Shown: positions 39,657 through 49,248, counted from the stretch's first letter. The stretch: DNA of 64,000 bases from Leptolyngbya sp. 'hensonii' (GCF_001939115.1 NZ_MQTZ01000043.1:215283-279282), one strand, 5' to 3'. Notes: generated from the sequence alone by a model not told the origin. A program made the numbers and translations.

Positions 39657-40400
39657 TCAAATCTCCCGGAATTTGCCGATCACCACATCCGAAGCAGGTG
39701 TACCGCCACCTTTACTCTTTGGCACATAGGGAACACCATACACCTCAGCCATATCACGGCGCATTTTCTCTTCCTTATCTTCTTCTTCTTCAACGATCGC
39801 TTGGGAGTTCACTTCCAGTTCCTCGTCATTGGGTTCTTTGGTTTCTTCCTCGACGATCGCTGCGAGTAAAGGTTCAGTATTAGCATCCTCTTCAGAGGTC
39901 GGAGATTCCCCTACAACAGAAATTTCCGGTTCTGCTACAAAGTCACTACCAGTCCCAGGCAAAACTTCGGGGGAAACTTCAGAGGTGCTGGTAATGCCAC
40001 TGCCAATCTCAGATTTAGGTTTACGCTTACGAGTTGATGTTCCAGTAGTGCTTTTACCAGTCGCGTCCAGGAAGATCACCGTTCCCTCTAATGATTCCAA
40101 CGCTTGATTTTCTTTTGCAGGTTCTTCTATGGCTGATTTGTAATACTTCCGTAAGCTGGAGATCGCCACGGTCACGCCAGAAGAGGCTGTCAGGATCTGA
40201 GCGATATCTTTGAAGTCATACCCCAGCTCAATTGCTTTTGAAATTAGCAATCTGCCCCGGATGACTGCATCCTTAACAGATGGTTTTAGCTTAGGCTTGC
40301 TAATCAGACCCCGCATGGCTGCAAAAAAGGTCTGCATTCCCTCTTCTGTCAGCATTGGATTTCTCTCGGTCTTCTGAGTATCCTGTTCCAGTGTTGTCAT
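39657..40400 (-). CDS. Plasmid-type protein with small helical DNA-binding-like N-terminus, acidic tail
   Basis: 247 residues. Residues ~17-90 look like a compact helical domain (LISKAIELGYDFKDIAQILTASSGVTVAISSLRKYYKSA), with the pattern of a short HTH as in TraK-like relaxosome accessory proteins. The rest is low-complexity and highly acidic (EEETKEPNDEELE, EEEEDKEEK), ending in SKGGGTPASDVVIGKF. I cannot name a family. It is transcribed away from the putative oriT region and may bind there, by inference only. Confidence 0.5.
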   Translation of the reverse strand: MTTLEQDTQKTERNPMLTEEGMQTFFAAMRGLISKPKLKPSVKDAVIRGRLLISKAIELGYDFKDIAQILTASSGVTVAISSLRKYYKSAIEEPAKENQALESLEGTVIFLDATGKSTTGTSTRKRKPKSEIGSGITSTSEVSPEVLPGTGSDFVAEPEISVVGESPTSEEDANTEPLLAAIVEEETKEPNDEELEVNSQAIVEEEEDKEEKMRRDMAEVYGVPYVPKSKGGGTPASDVVIGKFREI

Positions 40401-41238
40401 CTTAATTTCCCGATCGTCAATATTTGAATAAAAAGTTCATCACCAATGCCGTTGCCGATGCCTAATCCGTTGTCGTTCCATCCGATGATTCAAGGCCAAA
40501 GGACTACGCTGGTAATACCGATGCCAATCCCGTTTATAGCTGCTCTTTGGAGAGATGTGGGGACGTTTCAGTAATCGCTGAGTTTATCGAATGCTCGTTT
40601 CATCTCCAAAGCCTTGTTGAAATCCTACCAGCTACTAAACGTCTCATATTCCAGCAATTTATCGCCTCAGTAAAACTCTGGAATCTTACCTCAGTCACTC
40701 TATTACCGTACTGACTGAATTCCTCTTCTTCCTGCTCTGATAGCAACCAATGCTGCTTCTGTTTAACAGCAATCATGCTGCTCAAATTACAGAATCATTG
40801 CTACTCAAAATCGAAATAATTCCAGGTCATTTTCCCTGAATCATGCCTGCTCATCCCCTCTTTGGATCGCGTCAATCCACAATCGTGTCATGCGGTCCTT
40901 TCCTGGCGAGTTATAGCCTGTCCGACGCTAGCGCGTCGGAGTCGCCCTGGCGGGCTTGTCGGCTAAACTCGCCAAAGGGCAGGGGATACCCCCTCCCTTT
41001 GGATTCCCTCCCCGCCCCGCAGGTGACCTATCTGGGATTGCCAGGATTCTGCTACGAGATTGCTAGTAGATTTGCCAATAGATTCTGTTGTATCTGCCCT
41101 ATCTGAACTCTGGAACTGCCCCAATTGAATCGTCAGAATTCCGTAAACCTGCTGTAGTATCTGATGCTTATCATTCAGTACCATGCACAATCAGCTAATG
41201 GGATTGATCCAGATGTATAGGCCCATAGCATAGGATTT
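40401..41238. other. 838-base non-coding region upstream of mobilisation genes; candidate oriT
   Basis: No convincing gene is seen. Two strong hairpins stand out: TCCGACGC-TAGC-GCGTCGGA (40921-40940) and a 13-bp stem at 40972-41002 (CCAAAGGG, one bulged C, AGGGG, loop ATAC, CCCCTCCCTTTGG). Read on the minus strand the latter contains TATCCCCTGCCC, loosely like MOBP nic sites (RP4 TATCCTG/C). The position between a possible relaxosome protein and the MobC-relaxase pair supports oriT. A dispersed chromosomal repeat is the main alternative. Confidence 0.4.
40921..40940. repeat. 8-bp stem hairpin with TAGC loop
   Basis: TCCGACGC, TAGC, GCGTCGGA. It shares the GCTAGCGC centre with the hairpin at 1657-1670, suggesting a dispersed REP-like family. 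Confidence 0.6.
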
Positions 41239-42021
41239 TTGACTACCCGAATCAGACCCGTAACCCAAATGATTTCAAAGAATTTTCACAAATTCTCATC
41301 GCCTGATGAGGATGGGTCGTCTCCGAAACGCGATTCCGAAAGTACGAAGGACAATAGTCACCCGATTGGCAAACATGATAATGCTGCTACCGAGCAAAAC
41401 TGTAATGGGACTGAGCAGGTAAACGCTACCACATCAGAGGAGACTGAGCAGATATCGTTGGAGGAATTGCTGGCACCTCTAGTACAGGATTTACGTGAGA
41501 TTGCTCAGAACACACAGGACGATAAAGCCAGAGTGATTAAAGCAATCAGAGCCAGTCGTAAGACTGCTAAAACAAAAATGAGATTGGCCTCAAAGCAGTC
41601 TGCTATCCCAGATGAAATCGAGACTGTAGATGAGCTAGAAGTGGATTCGGGATGTGGGGGCAAAATTACATTCAGAGTCGATTCAAGGGAGTTAAAAGAG
41701 TTAGCACACCGTTGCTTCAACCAGGGAATGGACCAATCTGAATACATCCGTTGCTGTGTGTTTGGGTATCCCATGCCCCGACCTCGACCTGTGATGCCAC
41801 AAATAAACCGTGGCATCTACATAGAGCTGGGTCGAGTTGGTAATAACCTGAACCAGCTCACCCGAGCCGTACATACCGCAATCCTGAAAGGACAGCAGCC
41901 TATTACTTCCAGAGTTAACGAAGTAATGGCAATAGTCCAGTCAACCAAGCAAAAAGTGGATGAAGTGAGACTCACGATCAGTCAGTTCATGCCCCAGCTT
42001 CAAGAAGAAGAGGAACCTTAA
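41239..42021 (+). CDS. MobC-like relaxosome protein
   Basis: 260 residues from TTG 41239 (AGGA four bases upstream). An ATG at 41269 is the alternative start. The first ~150 residues are polar and probably flexible. The C-terminal part reads ITFRVDSRELKELAHRCFNQGMDQSEYIRCCVFG and IELGRVGNNLNQLTRAVHTAI, which matches MobC (an RHH-like start and the ELxRIGNNLNQ segment). MobC assists relaxase in opening oriT DNA. It is followed 57 bases later by the relaxase gene. Confidence 0.83.
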   Translation: MTTRIRPVTQMISKNFHKFSSPDEDGSSPKRDSESTKDNSHPIGKHDNAATEQNCNGTEQVNATTSEETEQISLEELLAPLVQDLREIAQNTQDDKARVIKAIRASRKTAKTKMRLASKQSAIPDEIETVDELEVDSGCGGKITFRVDSRELKELAHRCFNQGMDQSEYIRCCVFGYPMPRPRPVMPQINRGIYIELGRVGNNLNQLTRAVHTAILKGQQPITSRVNEVMAIVQSTKQKVDEVRLTISQFMPQLQEEEEP

Positions 42022-42078
42022 ATGATGCAGATTTGGGATTGAAATGAGATTCAAACAAGATTAGAAAGGACAAATATC

Positions 42079-43596
42079 GTGATCGGCAAAATCATGAAGA
42101 ACTTCTCGTTCTACAAGACTTGTGATTATGTCCTATCGAAGCAGGGTGCCAGCATTATGGGTGGCAATATGGCAGGGCGAAATCTAGAAGAACTGGTACA
42201 GGAATTCAGTATCAGCGGTAATCTCAACCGTAAGGTTAAACGACCGGTGTACCATTTTGCTCTTGCCCTATCACCGGATGAACCGCTGGATGATGAGGAG
42301 TTTATGGACCTGGGCGATCGATATGTGCACCGGATGGGTCTTGACCCATTTGAGAACCAATACATCATGGTCAGACACACAGACCAGGAACACCATCACA
42401 TCCACATCATTGCCAGCCGGATTAACACCCGATCGGGTAAAGCAGTAGCAATTTGGAACGACCACTATCGTAACCAGATTATTTGCAGACAGATCGAAAG
42501 GGAATATGGACTACGCCAGATCGAATCAACTCCCATGACTGCGGGCATCAAACGAAAAATTGAACGGGATTGGAACCTGACGATGCCACCCGGCCAGGTG
42601 CAAGGCCGTAAGGCGATGCGGAGTAAGCAGCGCCAGAAACTCGACAGCACTGGCATCGGACCGGTTCAAACCCAATTACAAGATGCGATCGCCCTGGCAG
42701 CAGGAGAGAACAATGCGACTGGATTGACTATGCCGGAATTTGTCCAGCGGCTGCAGGCCAGGGGCATCAAAGTTCAGATCCGATGGGTCACGGATCGCCA
42801 GCAAACCAAAGCGACTGGGAGCCTGCATGAAAAAATACAAGGCATCAGCTATCAACTCAATGGAGTGGCTATGGCGGGTAACGACCTGGGAGCCTGGTAT
42901 ACATTCCCCGGATTACAGAAGCATTGGGGGGTGAATTACCAGAGCGATCGGGATGATGCCGCACTGAAAACAATCGTTCAAGCTGGGATTTCTGAGTTAC
43001 CTGTTGGAGATGAACCAGTCACTCAAGCTGAGATTTCCAGATCACGCACTTGGGACTCCAATGGGATTTACCTCGATGAATTTTATGCAACTGCACAAGA
43101 TTTATTGGATGACCCGGATGCAGAAACCAACGCCACAGGTGAAGAAGGAACAGAGGATACAGACGAGACTGATGATATCGAGTGGGTAGAAGATGAACCC
43201 GGATGGGAAACCCCATCTGAATTTACTCACCTGCACCAGGCAGATGAAGCGGTCATGGCCCAGTCCAATCACTTACCAGAGGATGGGGATGGTGTAACGA
43301 GTAGAGGACTGGGTGTTGACCAGGAACCCGATCGGGAAGGGGATGGTGCCCAGGGCCTGCTGGATGCAGTTGCAGTCGAAAGGCTGCTGGAGCAGCAGAG
43401 TCTGATCACAGTTGAGCCAGTGGTAGAGCAGGCACCAGAGGAGTTAGCAGTTACAGACCAGGCAGTGGCGGCTAACGCCCTGGAGGGAGAGCAGGATGCG
43501 ATCGTCGATCGTCAGTCCGATACTCAGGCTGAAAGGAAACAGTCAAAGCCGGAGAAGCGGAAACCCAGGCGCGATAGGGATGAGGAAGAACGCTAA
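42079..43596 (+). CDS. MOBP-type conjugative relaxase
   Basis: 505 residues from GTG 42079, with AAAGGA 8 bases upstream. The N-terminal KNFSFYKTCDYVLSKQGA holds candidate nucleophile Tyr residues. EHHHIHIIASRIN contains the HUH triad (H105-H107, H109). RPVYHFALALSPDEPLDDEEF is the conserved motif between them. The enzyme would nick oriT, stay bound to the 5' end and be exported through the T4SS via the VirD4-like protein. The C-terminal ~200 residues are acidic and low-complexity, with no primase or helicase domain, ending in a basic patch (KPRRDRDEEER). Confidence 0.9.
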   Translation: MIGKIMKNFSFYKTCDYVLSKQGASIMGGNMAGRNLEELVQEFSISGNLNRKVKRPVYHFALALSPDEPLDDEEFMDLGDRYVHRMGLDPFENQYIMVRHTDQEHHHIHIIASRINTRSGKAVAIWNDHYRNQIICRQIEREYGLRQIESTPMTAGIKRKIERDWNLTMPPGQVQGRKAMRSKQRQKLDSTGIGPVQTQLQDAIALAAGENNATGLTMPEFVQRLQARGIKVQIRWVTDRQQTKATGSLHEKIQGISYQLNGVAMAGNDLGAWYTFPGLQKHWGVNYQSDRDDAALKTIVQAGISELPVGDEPVTQAEISRSRTWDSNGIYLDEFYATAQDLLDDPDAETNATGEEGTEDTDETDDIEWVEDEPGWETPSEFTHLHQADEAVMAQSNHLPEDGDGVTSRGLGVDQEPDREGDGAQGLLDAVAVERLLEQQSLITVEPVVEQAPEELAVTDQAVAANALEGEQDAIVDRQSDTQAERKQSKPEKRKPRRDRDEEER

Positions 43597-43749
43597 ACAG
43601 GGAGACTGGCTAAATTTAGTTCAAACGAACTATCAAATAGCCCAAAATCCGTATACTACTATTGAGATGCGCCCCGGCGAGTGAGGACACACTCGACCGA
43701 GACGACTTCTCCAAAGTCCGACTACACCGAACTAGGAGCAATTTCAAGT

Positions 43750-43974
43750 ATGCCAAAACCCAGGTACAACGAAGACAACAACGAAACTCGCCATGCCGCA
43801 ACCGACGAAGAGGAGTGCGAAGATATGGCGGATACCTACAGTTGGAGTCTAAAACGAGTAGAGCCGACAGAAGACAGTATTCTGCCCGTAGACTGCGTGT
43901 TCGATGACTATTGCGAGTTTCCACCTTCCCGTATGGACTTAACGCAAGGTGATTATTTTACAGAGGGACAATAA
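43750..43974 (+). CDS. Small acidic protein, unknown
   Basis: 74 residues from ATG 43750 with AGGAG upstream (an in-frame ATG at 43681 is less likely). Acidic residues dominate (TDEEECEDMADTY, EPTEDSILPVD). No motif recognised. It ends 2 bases before the next gene, suggesting one operon. Confidence 0.45.
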   Translation: MPKPRYNEDNNETRHAATDEEECEDMADTYSWSLKRVEPTEDSILPVDCVFDDYCEFPPSRMDLTQGDYFTEGQ

Positions 43975-43976
43975 AA

Positions 43977-44492
43977 ATGCGTAGACTTATTCTGTTCAAA
44001 GCTGAGAAAGGTGAGATTGAAAACTATCGCCGGGAAACTGAAACACAAATCGGACAGTCGTTTTACCGTATTGCAAATGCAGGCTCAGTTCCTTCTTTGA
44101 TTAACACTATTGCTGAGCATCACGACTCCAGCAGTAAGCCTGCTCCTACGGCTGGATACCGTCTTAAGGAAACTGTGCCAGAAGACCATGAATGCTTTCG
44201 AGATAGTGGATGGGAAGTTATTCGGGTAGAAGAATACACCCCAGAAATCCCACCTCCCTATGGTGCAGGGTTTGATGCGATCTGCATTTGCTACTGTGCT
44301 TATAAACCTTTGGCACCTAAAGATGCCTGGGTGAAAAAGGCTCACCGTCTTGTTCCCTCTATTGCCTCGTTTGGGGGTGATGAGAAAGCTTACCAAGCGT
44401 GGCTTGCAAGCCAGCCAGAGGAAGTACAAACTGAATCTAGATCGGTAACAGAGTGGCTGAAGACTCAAGAGAAACAGCCTACCGAGGTTTGA
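43977..44492 (+). CDS. Hypothetical protein
   Basis: 171 residues. No signal peptide or membrane segment. YRLKETVPEDHECFRDSGWEVIRVEEYTPEIPPPYGAGFDAICICYCAYKPL gives a mixed alpha/beta look, and three Cys cluster in ICICYCAY. I recognise no family. It follows the small acidic gene with a 2-base gap and ends in a polar tail (TEWLKTQEKQPTEV). Confidence 0.55.
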   Translation: MRRLILFKAEKGEIENYRRETETQIGQSFYRIANAGSVPSLINTIAEHHDSSSKPAPTAGYRLKETVPEDHECFRDSGWEVIRVEEYTPEIPPPYGAGFDAICICYCAYKPLAPKDAWVKKAHRLVPSIASFGGDEKAYQAWLASQPEEVQTESRSVTEWLKTQEKQPTEV

Positions 44493-44608
44493 CAACCAGC
44501 TCAATACCCGTCCTGCAAACCTGGGCAGGTATCCCTTGAGCGACGAAATACCTATGTACTACTATAAGTTAAGGGAATAATCGTCGTTGGCATCAACAAG
44601 GTAGGAGG

Positions 44609-44806
44609 ATGTTACAAGACCCGGAAAATTTTCAGGAATTTACGATCGTGGTGAGGGCCAAAAATGAGGCTGAAGCCAGGACAAAGGCTGAAGTTGAGGC
44701 TGAGAAACTATGTGATGCTAAAACTATAGCCGTCAGTATTGGCTGCCAAAGGAAAACGAAGTCCGGCAAGTTTGTTTGCACATTGAGAATTGAGACAAGG
44801 CCATGA
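44609..44806 (+). CDS. Small protein, unknown
   Basis: 65 residues. The central part is an alanine/glutamate helix (AKNEAEARTKAEVEAEKLCDA) flanked by beta-type ends (EFTIVVRA, VCTLRIETRP), reminiscent of small beta-alpha-beta folds. AAGGTAGGAGG lies directly before the ATG. It overlaps the next gene by four bases (ATGA). Confidence 0.5.
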   Translation: MLQDPENFQEFTIVVRAKNEAEARTKAEVEAEKLCDAKTIAVSIGCQRKTKSGKFVCTLRIETRP

Positions 44807-45156
44807 CACAGGTTAAAACTTTCAACCCGATCCGATTGGAGGAAGGACAATTCAGAATTGCCTTAGACCTTACTTCCTTAGGGGAGCAAGCCTGGGAAGT
44901 TCTGAAGACTGCCGAACATTTGGGCTTTCCATCACCACGATTCAGGCAGGGCGAAAAATTCATGTGGGCAGTTTTAGTAGAAGAACAACATGACTTCACG
45001 ACTGACTGTATAGAAGATGTACTAGCCGAGTGGGATGAAAAAGTGGATCAACTCAGAGATTCAATGGGAGAGCTTGAAAATAACCTGCTGGTGGCTGGGC
45101 GGTTCAAGCGTGATTTGATTGCATCCGCTCCATCGCACTTAGACTCTGACACATAG
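44803..45156 (+). CDS. Hypothetical protein
   Basis: 117 residues, soluble and mostly helical (DLTSLGEQAWEVLKTAEHLGF; DVLAEWDEKVDQLRDSMGELENNLL). No family recognised. It is translationally coupled to the 65-residue gene before it, and converges with the minus-strand gene ending at 45205. Confidence 0.5.
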   Translation: MTQVKTFNPIRLEEGQFRIALDLTSLGEQAWEVLKTAEHLGFPSPRFRQGEKFMWAVLVEEQHDFTTDCIEDVLAEWDEKVDQLRDSMGELENNLLVAGRFKRDLIASAPSHLDSDT

Positions 45157-45204
45157 ATGACGATCGCGATAGAAAAAGACCAATCAGCAGTACCCCAGGT
45201 ACCG

Positions 45205-46368
45205 CTAGCGCTCCAGTTGAACCTGAACCCTGACCTCTTTAGTAGAGCGACACTTGCCGGGACGATCGGCAGAGATGGGGTGTTCGTGATCCTGAGCCTG
45301 CTGCTGCTCCGATCCCATCAGGTGCTGGTAATAGATGTCCATGTTTGTGCGATCGTGCTGGTTCTGGTTGGAGACGATGCCGAGGGACGTTTCGGTAGCG
45401 ATCGGCTGGCCTGTTTTGCGATCGCAGACAGTGGCCTTGCCCTTTTTGTCCCGCTGGAAGGTGTAGTGCTGTGTGGCGTAGACCTCCTCGGAGGAGCGAG
45501 GCTGTTTTGTTCCCCGTTTGCTGGTCTCTGCTTCCCGTATTTTATCCATCATCCTGTGGCAGGTGGCGATCGCCCTGGTGCCATCGGGAGCCAAGCCGCC
45601 CAATTTGTCGAGCTGGGTTGCAGCAGGTTCCTGGCTGATCTGGTTCCAGGGGGACTGTTCCAGTGCAATCCTGGCCTGGAGCAGGGTGATCATGTCCTTG
45701 GCAGAGAGGGAGTTCTGGACTCCCGATAAGTTACCGTCTTTGTCCACAGAGATCGTCATGCGACGGCTCAGGTGGGGACAACCACGGGCGATGAGATAGC
45801 AGCAGCTACCGCCATCGGGGGTAGAGCGCTGGGCCAGAAGGAAGTCTTCCCCCCGGTACTGGTGGTGGATGGGGAATTGGGTATCTGCGCGATCGTGGGT
45901 AGGGACGGGAATGCCTCGCTCCTGCATGACCTGAAGGACTGTCGTGGCTATCAGGAAGTCAGAAATCTGCTCGAAGACCTCAATGGCTTCAAGATCGAAG
46001 GCTGGGTAGATCTGCTCGGGGTTGCCTGGGAGGGAACTGGTGTTTTCGGACTGTCCCTGCTGGTTACTACTCCCATGGTCAGGAGCACGATCGGAGTGTT
46101 CTGAAGGGAGTGTAGCTGGAGAGGAGCCTGACTCCCGGTGATCGAGGGCAGCCAGCCTGAGATCGAAGTTGGCCAGAGCCTCATCATCTCGGAGATAGGC
46201 AGCCGGGTCTTCTTCCTCTGGAACTTGTGTTGCTTCTGTTTGGGTTTGCTCTTGCTCTTGTTGGAGGTCCTGCCAGCGTTGGATCAATTTCAGCAGGAGT
46301 TGGATCAGGTCATTCTGAGCCTGGATGAAGGTGGAGATCGAAGCACTGGCCTGGGGGTCAAAAACCAT
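45205..46368 (-). CDS. Unknown protein downstream of the coupling protein
   Basis: 387 residues. It opens with a helical amphipathic stretch (FIQAQNDLIQLLLKLIQRWQDLQQEQEQ), then a polar low-complexity region. A compact domain follows (QISDFLIATTVLQVMQERGIPVPTHDRADTQFPIHHQYRGEDFLLAQRS...CCYLIARGCPHLSRRMTISVDKDGNL). The tail has TFQRDKKGKATVCDRKTGQPIATET. No family recognised. It is the last gene of the T4SS strand, 60 bases after the VirD4-like gene, so a transfer role is likely but unproven. Confidence 0.6.
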   Translation of the reverse strand: MVFDPQASASISTFIQAQNDLIQLLLKLIQRWQDLQQEQEQTQTEATQVPEEEDPAAYLRDDEALANFDLRLAALDHRESGSSPATLPSEHSDRAPDHGSSNQQGQSENTSSLPGNPEQIYPAFDLEAIEVFEQISDFLIATTVLQVMQERGIPVPTHDRADTQFPIHHQYRGEDFLLAQRSTPDGGSCCYLIARGCPHLSRRMTISVDKDGNLSGVQNSLSAKDMITLLQARIALEQSPWNQISQEPAATQLDKLGGLAPDGTRAIATCHRMMDKIREAETSKRGTKQPRSSEEVYATQHYTFQRDKKGKATVCDRKTGQPIATETSLGIVSNQNQHDRTNMDIYYQHLMGSEQQQAQDHEHPISADRPGKCRSTKEVRVQVQLER

Positions 46369-46428
46369 GGGTTATACCTTTTGCAGAAAATCGACGGTTG
46401 ACGCAACGGATTAGAGTGGGGTGCTGGC

Positions 46429-48171
46429 CTACTCTTCGTCTTCTTCCTGGGACCCTGGGAATAACGCTTCCATCACCTTGATCCGGGCAGCCAAATCCTC
46501 AGCTTCGGCTGCTTTCTTGGTATTGGCCTTAATTAGCTTGGCCAGTACTTTGTCCCAGACCTCACCAGAGCGGCCCATCACCTCGATATCCTGTTTCGCG
46601 ACTTTGATAGAGCGTTTGAAGGGGATGGAAGCCTCGGTCTTGTTGGCGTAGGCCGGGTTGATGATGACGGCAGTACCGGCAGGCAGGCGGAGAAACTGTT
46701 CTGGGGCAAAAAGCTTGCGAGTCCGGTCTTGGTCCGCAACGCTGGTGCTGCCACCGCCCCTGCCCGATGATTTTGACTTCGACTTGTAGTTGATCTCTTC
46801 TTCACCGATGTATTTGGAGAAGTATTCAGCAGATTCCTGTTCACCAGGGTTGAAGATGAACTTGGTATTGCAACCGGAGAGAATGGCCCTGCTGGTTTCC
46901 TTGCCATAGGCTTGCTCCAACTGGGTGAAGTTCTGGAAGCCGAGGACACCACAGAAGCCATACTCGCGGCATTCGTTGAGCCAACGGACGATCGCAGGGA
47001 GCTTGATGGTGGGAAATTCGTCCAGGCTGAGGACGATCGGGTCTTTACGGGCAGGCTTGAGGTTCTTGGACATGATCATGTGGATGACTGTGGCCAGCAG
47101 GGGGGCGATCACCTCCCGGCGGTCTACATCCATACCAAAAATCAACAGTTGTTTGCCGGTCAGCTCCAGCGGGATGGTGCTCTTGCCAGTGAAGCAGGGG
47201 ATGAGGGAAGGGGAGGCGAAGTTGGAGAACATAATCATGGCTGTGGAGACCACCCCAGAGATGGTCTTCTCACTGCCTGCCATCGAAAAGAGCTGGTCGA
47301 AACTCAGCCGCACCCACTCGTTCATCTGAGATAGCTCATCGTCTTTGAGTCGGTTAACCAGGTCAGGGAGAGCCAGAATCTTCTGGCACATGAGCAGGTC
47401 CGGGAATTCGGTGGACTTGGCTAGCTGCAAGGTAGCGGTAATCAACTGGTCGCCGGACATCTGGAAGAACTGGTCCCCACCTTTACCATCGCCCTGGGTG
47501 AAGTTCTTATTGAGGACCTGGGCAATCTGACGGGCCATCTCAGCGTCATTCTCATCCCGCATGAACTCCAGCAGATTGCAGACCTCACTTTCAGGGAATC
47601 CGGGAGCAAAGATCTTGACATCGTAGCCATTGGCTCTGGCATAGCCCGCCAGCCGTGCGCTTTGGGTGGGGTACTTGAAATCGTACAGGGCGAGTGGAAC
47701 TCCCTGGTCGATCACACTGCGTAGAGCCGGGTCGATCATGGAGAAGGTCTTGCCGGAACCGGGGGCACCAATCACCGCAGTGCCCCGTTGCATATCGGGG
47801 AGCCAGAGGGTGGCGTGGTCACGGGTAATTTTGAAACGTTCAATTGGCTTACCTTGAAGCTGGATGGGTTCGTCAAGTTCTTCTATATCGGGTCGGTTGA
47901 TGTAGAAGGAGACGGCGTTGCGCCGTTTCTCGTTGAGCTGCTGGATTGCCTTCTTGCGAGCATTACGACTTTCTACTGTTCCAGACCAGGATGCAGCCGC
48001 CAGTTTGGGTTTTCTACCGGTTTTGCCGTTGAATAGAGCCAGCGCCCCCATCAGGGTCAGACAGACCAGCAGCGATGCCCCGCTGGGGTTGATCAATAAA
48101 TTCATCCCTGGCAGGGCACTGGTAATCGGGTCCTTGGTGGGGGGACGCTGAGTAATAATCTGGCTACCCAT
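46429..48171 (-). CDS. VirD4/TraD-type conjugative coupling protein
   Basis: 580 residues from ATG 48169-48171 (MGSQIITQR). One hydrophobic segment near residues 28-45 (SGASLLVCLTLMGALALF) is the membrane anchor. Walker A is GAPGSGKTF (Lys141). Walker B lies in IVLSLDEFPTIKLPAIVRWLNECREYGFCGVLGFQN, and GCNTKFIFNPGEQESAEYFSKYIGE is typical of VirD4/TraG. It would feed the relaxase-DNA complex to the T4SS. The C-terminal region ends acidic. It is encoded at the far end of the transfer block, pointing towards the relaxase gene. Confidence 0.9.
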   Translation of the reverse strand: MGSQIITQRPPTKDPITSALPGMNLLINPSGASLLVCLTLMGALALFNGKTGRKPKLAAASWSGTVESRNARKKAIQQLNEKRRNAVSFYINRPDIEELDEPIQLQGKPIERFKITRDHATLWLPDMQRGTAVIGAPGSGKTFSMIDPALRSVIDQGVPLALYDFKYPTQSARLAGYARANGYDVKIFAPGFPESEVCNLLEFMRDENDAEMARQIAQVLNKNFTQGDGKGGDQFFQMSGDQLITATLQLAKSTEFPDLLMCQKILALPDLVNRLKDDELSQMNEWVRLSFDQLFSMAGSEKTISGVVSTAMIMFSNFASPSLIPCFTGKSTIPLELTGKQLLIFGMDVDRREVIAPLLATVIHMIMSKNLKPARKDPIVLSLDEFPTIKLPAIVRWLNECREYGFCGVLGFQNFTQLEQAYGKETSRAILSGCNTKFIFNPGEQESAEYFSKYIGEEEINYKSKSKSSGRGGGSTSVADQDRTRKLFAPEQFLRLPAGTAVIINPAYANKTEASIPFKRSIKVAKQDIEVMGRSGEVWDKVLAKLIKANTKKAAEAEDLAARIKVMEALFPGSQEEDEE

Positions 48172-48220
48172 AGAAAACACCTCAAAGAAATCTCAATGCT
48201 AAAAAGGTAGTACTAAAGAA

Positions 48221-48640
48221 TTAGTCAAGGACCAGGGGGAGCTGAAGATTGCTAGCAATAGCCCTGGCAAACTCGCTGGCGACATCAAAAAAGAGAAAGG
48301 CCAGGGAATAGGAGCCTTTGACTGAGGCACAGAGGTGATCAACATTTTCAACCGAATAGCAGACAGGACTTCTGGCCAATCGGACTTCGCTTGGAGTAAC
48401 AGAAACAACGAAGCGATCTCCGGGATAAAACCTGGGATTCCAGAAGCCCTGGCGTTCCCGAACAAAACCGAGCTGCAACAATTCGCTCAAACAATCCCAA
48501 ACCTCTGCAACAGGCAACTCTACTGCACGGGCTAGAGAGAGCAGGCTAACGCCATCCGACAAAACCACAACCGAATAGACTACAGAAACATTAGATCTGG
48601 TTCGGACGGGTAAGGGGGTCACTACTAGATCCATGGCCAC
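48221..48640 (-). CDS. Small protein with winged-helix-like segment
   Basis: 139 residues. SLLSLARAVELPVAEVWDCLSELLQLGFVRERQGFWNPRFYPGDRF resembles a winged helix-turn-helix (helices plus a basic wing). The remainder is beta-rich. No assigned family. It lies between the coupling protein and an exported protein in the T4SS operon, 2 bases downstream of the latter's stop. Confidence 0.5.
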   Translation of the reverse strand: MAMDLVVTPLPVRTRSNVSVVYSVVVLSDGVSLLSLARAVELPVAEVWDCLSELLQLGFVRERQGFWNPRFYPGDRFVVSVTPSEVRLARSPVCYSVENVDHLCASVKGSYSLAFLFFDVASEFARAIASNLQLPLVLD

Positions 48641-48642
48641 CT

Positions 48643-49248
48643 CTACTGGGCTAAGGCAGAATTAGCCATCTTGGTCAGGTCGGCTTTACTGCCTTCCATC
48701 ACAGCAAACACATAACGATCGACCCCCTCATCCCAGGTAATAGTCGATTCACTACAACTAGCACCGCAGAGCCAGGGTGTGAACACAGCCTGATTGCCAT
48801 CGGCAAGCTTGACCATGCCGGGAGCTTCGCTGGAACGAGAACCAGACTTCAGGCTTCGATAAGTGGATTGGGACTCTGCCAGAAAAGTGCTCAGAGTGGG
48901 GTCTTCGGTGTTGCGCTTCTTCCCCGTGACATAGGCAAAGCGGCAATAAGTTGCACGACAGCCTTTTACAGTACCCAGGACGATCGAGTAGGCGTTGGGT
49001 TCACTGCGCTCCAGGGTAGCGTAGAGAACGATCGGCGTTACTGCTGCTCTGGCGTTCACCATCTTGCCCGCTGGAAGGTAAGTGGGCAGGCGTAAGGGGA
49101 TTGTCACTGCCGACAACCCAGAGGAGACTGATTGAAACAGGGCAGTGGGTGTCTGAGTGGGTGGACCTGCCAGGACTGGGATTGGATGGGCCAGGGCCAG
49201 CAGAGCCAGCAGCACTGCTGCTAGCGCAGTAACACGAGTTGTTTTCAT
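48643..49248 (-). CDS. Exported protein of unknown function in the T4SS operon
   Basis: 201 residues. The signal peptide is MKTTRVTALAAVLLALLALAHPIPVLAG, with a likely cut near residue 28. Three Cys pairs may form disulfides (CRATYCRF, CGASC). The rest looks beta-sheet: IPLRLPTYLPAGKMVNARAAV and ITWDEGVDRYVFAVMEGSKADLTKMANSAL. I recognise no family. The ATG overlaps the stop of the gene before it (ATGA). Confidence 0.6.
   Translation of the reverse strand: MKTTRVTALAAVLLALLALAHPIPVLAGPPTQTPTALFQSVSSGLSAVTIPLRLPTYLPAGKMVNARAAVTPIVLYATLERSEPNAYSIVLGTVKGCRATYCRFAYVTGKKRNTEDPTLSTFLAESQSTYRSLKSGSRSSEAPGMVKLADGNQAVFTPWLCGASCSESTITWDEGVDRYVFAVMEGSKADLTKMANSALAQ

Noticed and set aside
40843..41106. 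87-residue plus-strand frame (PWRACRLNSPKGRG)
   Set aside because: It runs through the strong hairpins; such frames are typical of non-coding repeats, so I treat it as part of the non-coding region.
45157..45729. 190-residue plus-strand frame
   Set aside because: Lies opposite the 387-residue minus-strand gene that has better composition and operon context; it is a shadow.
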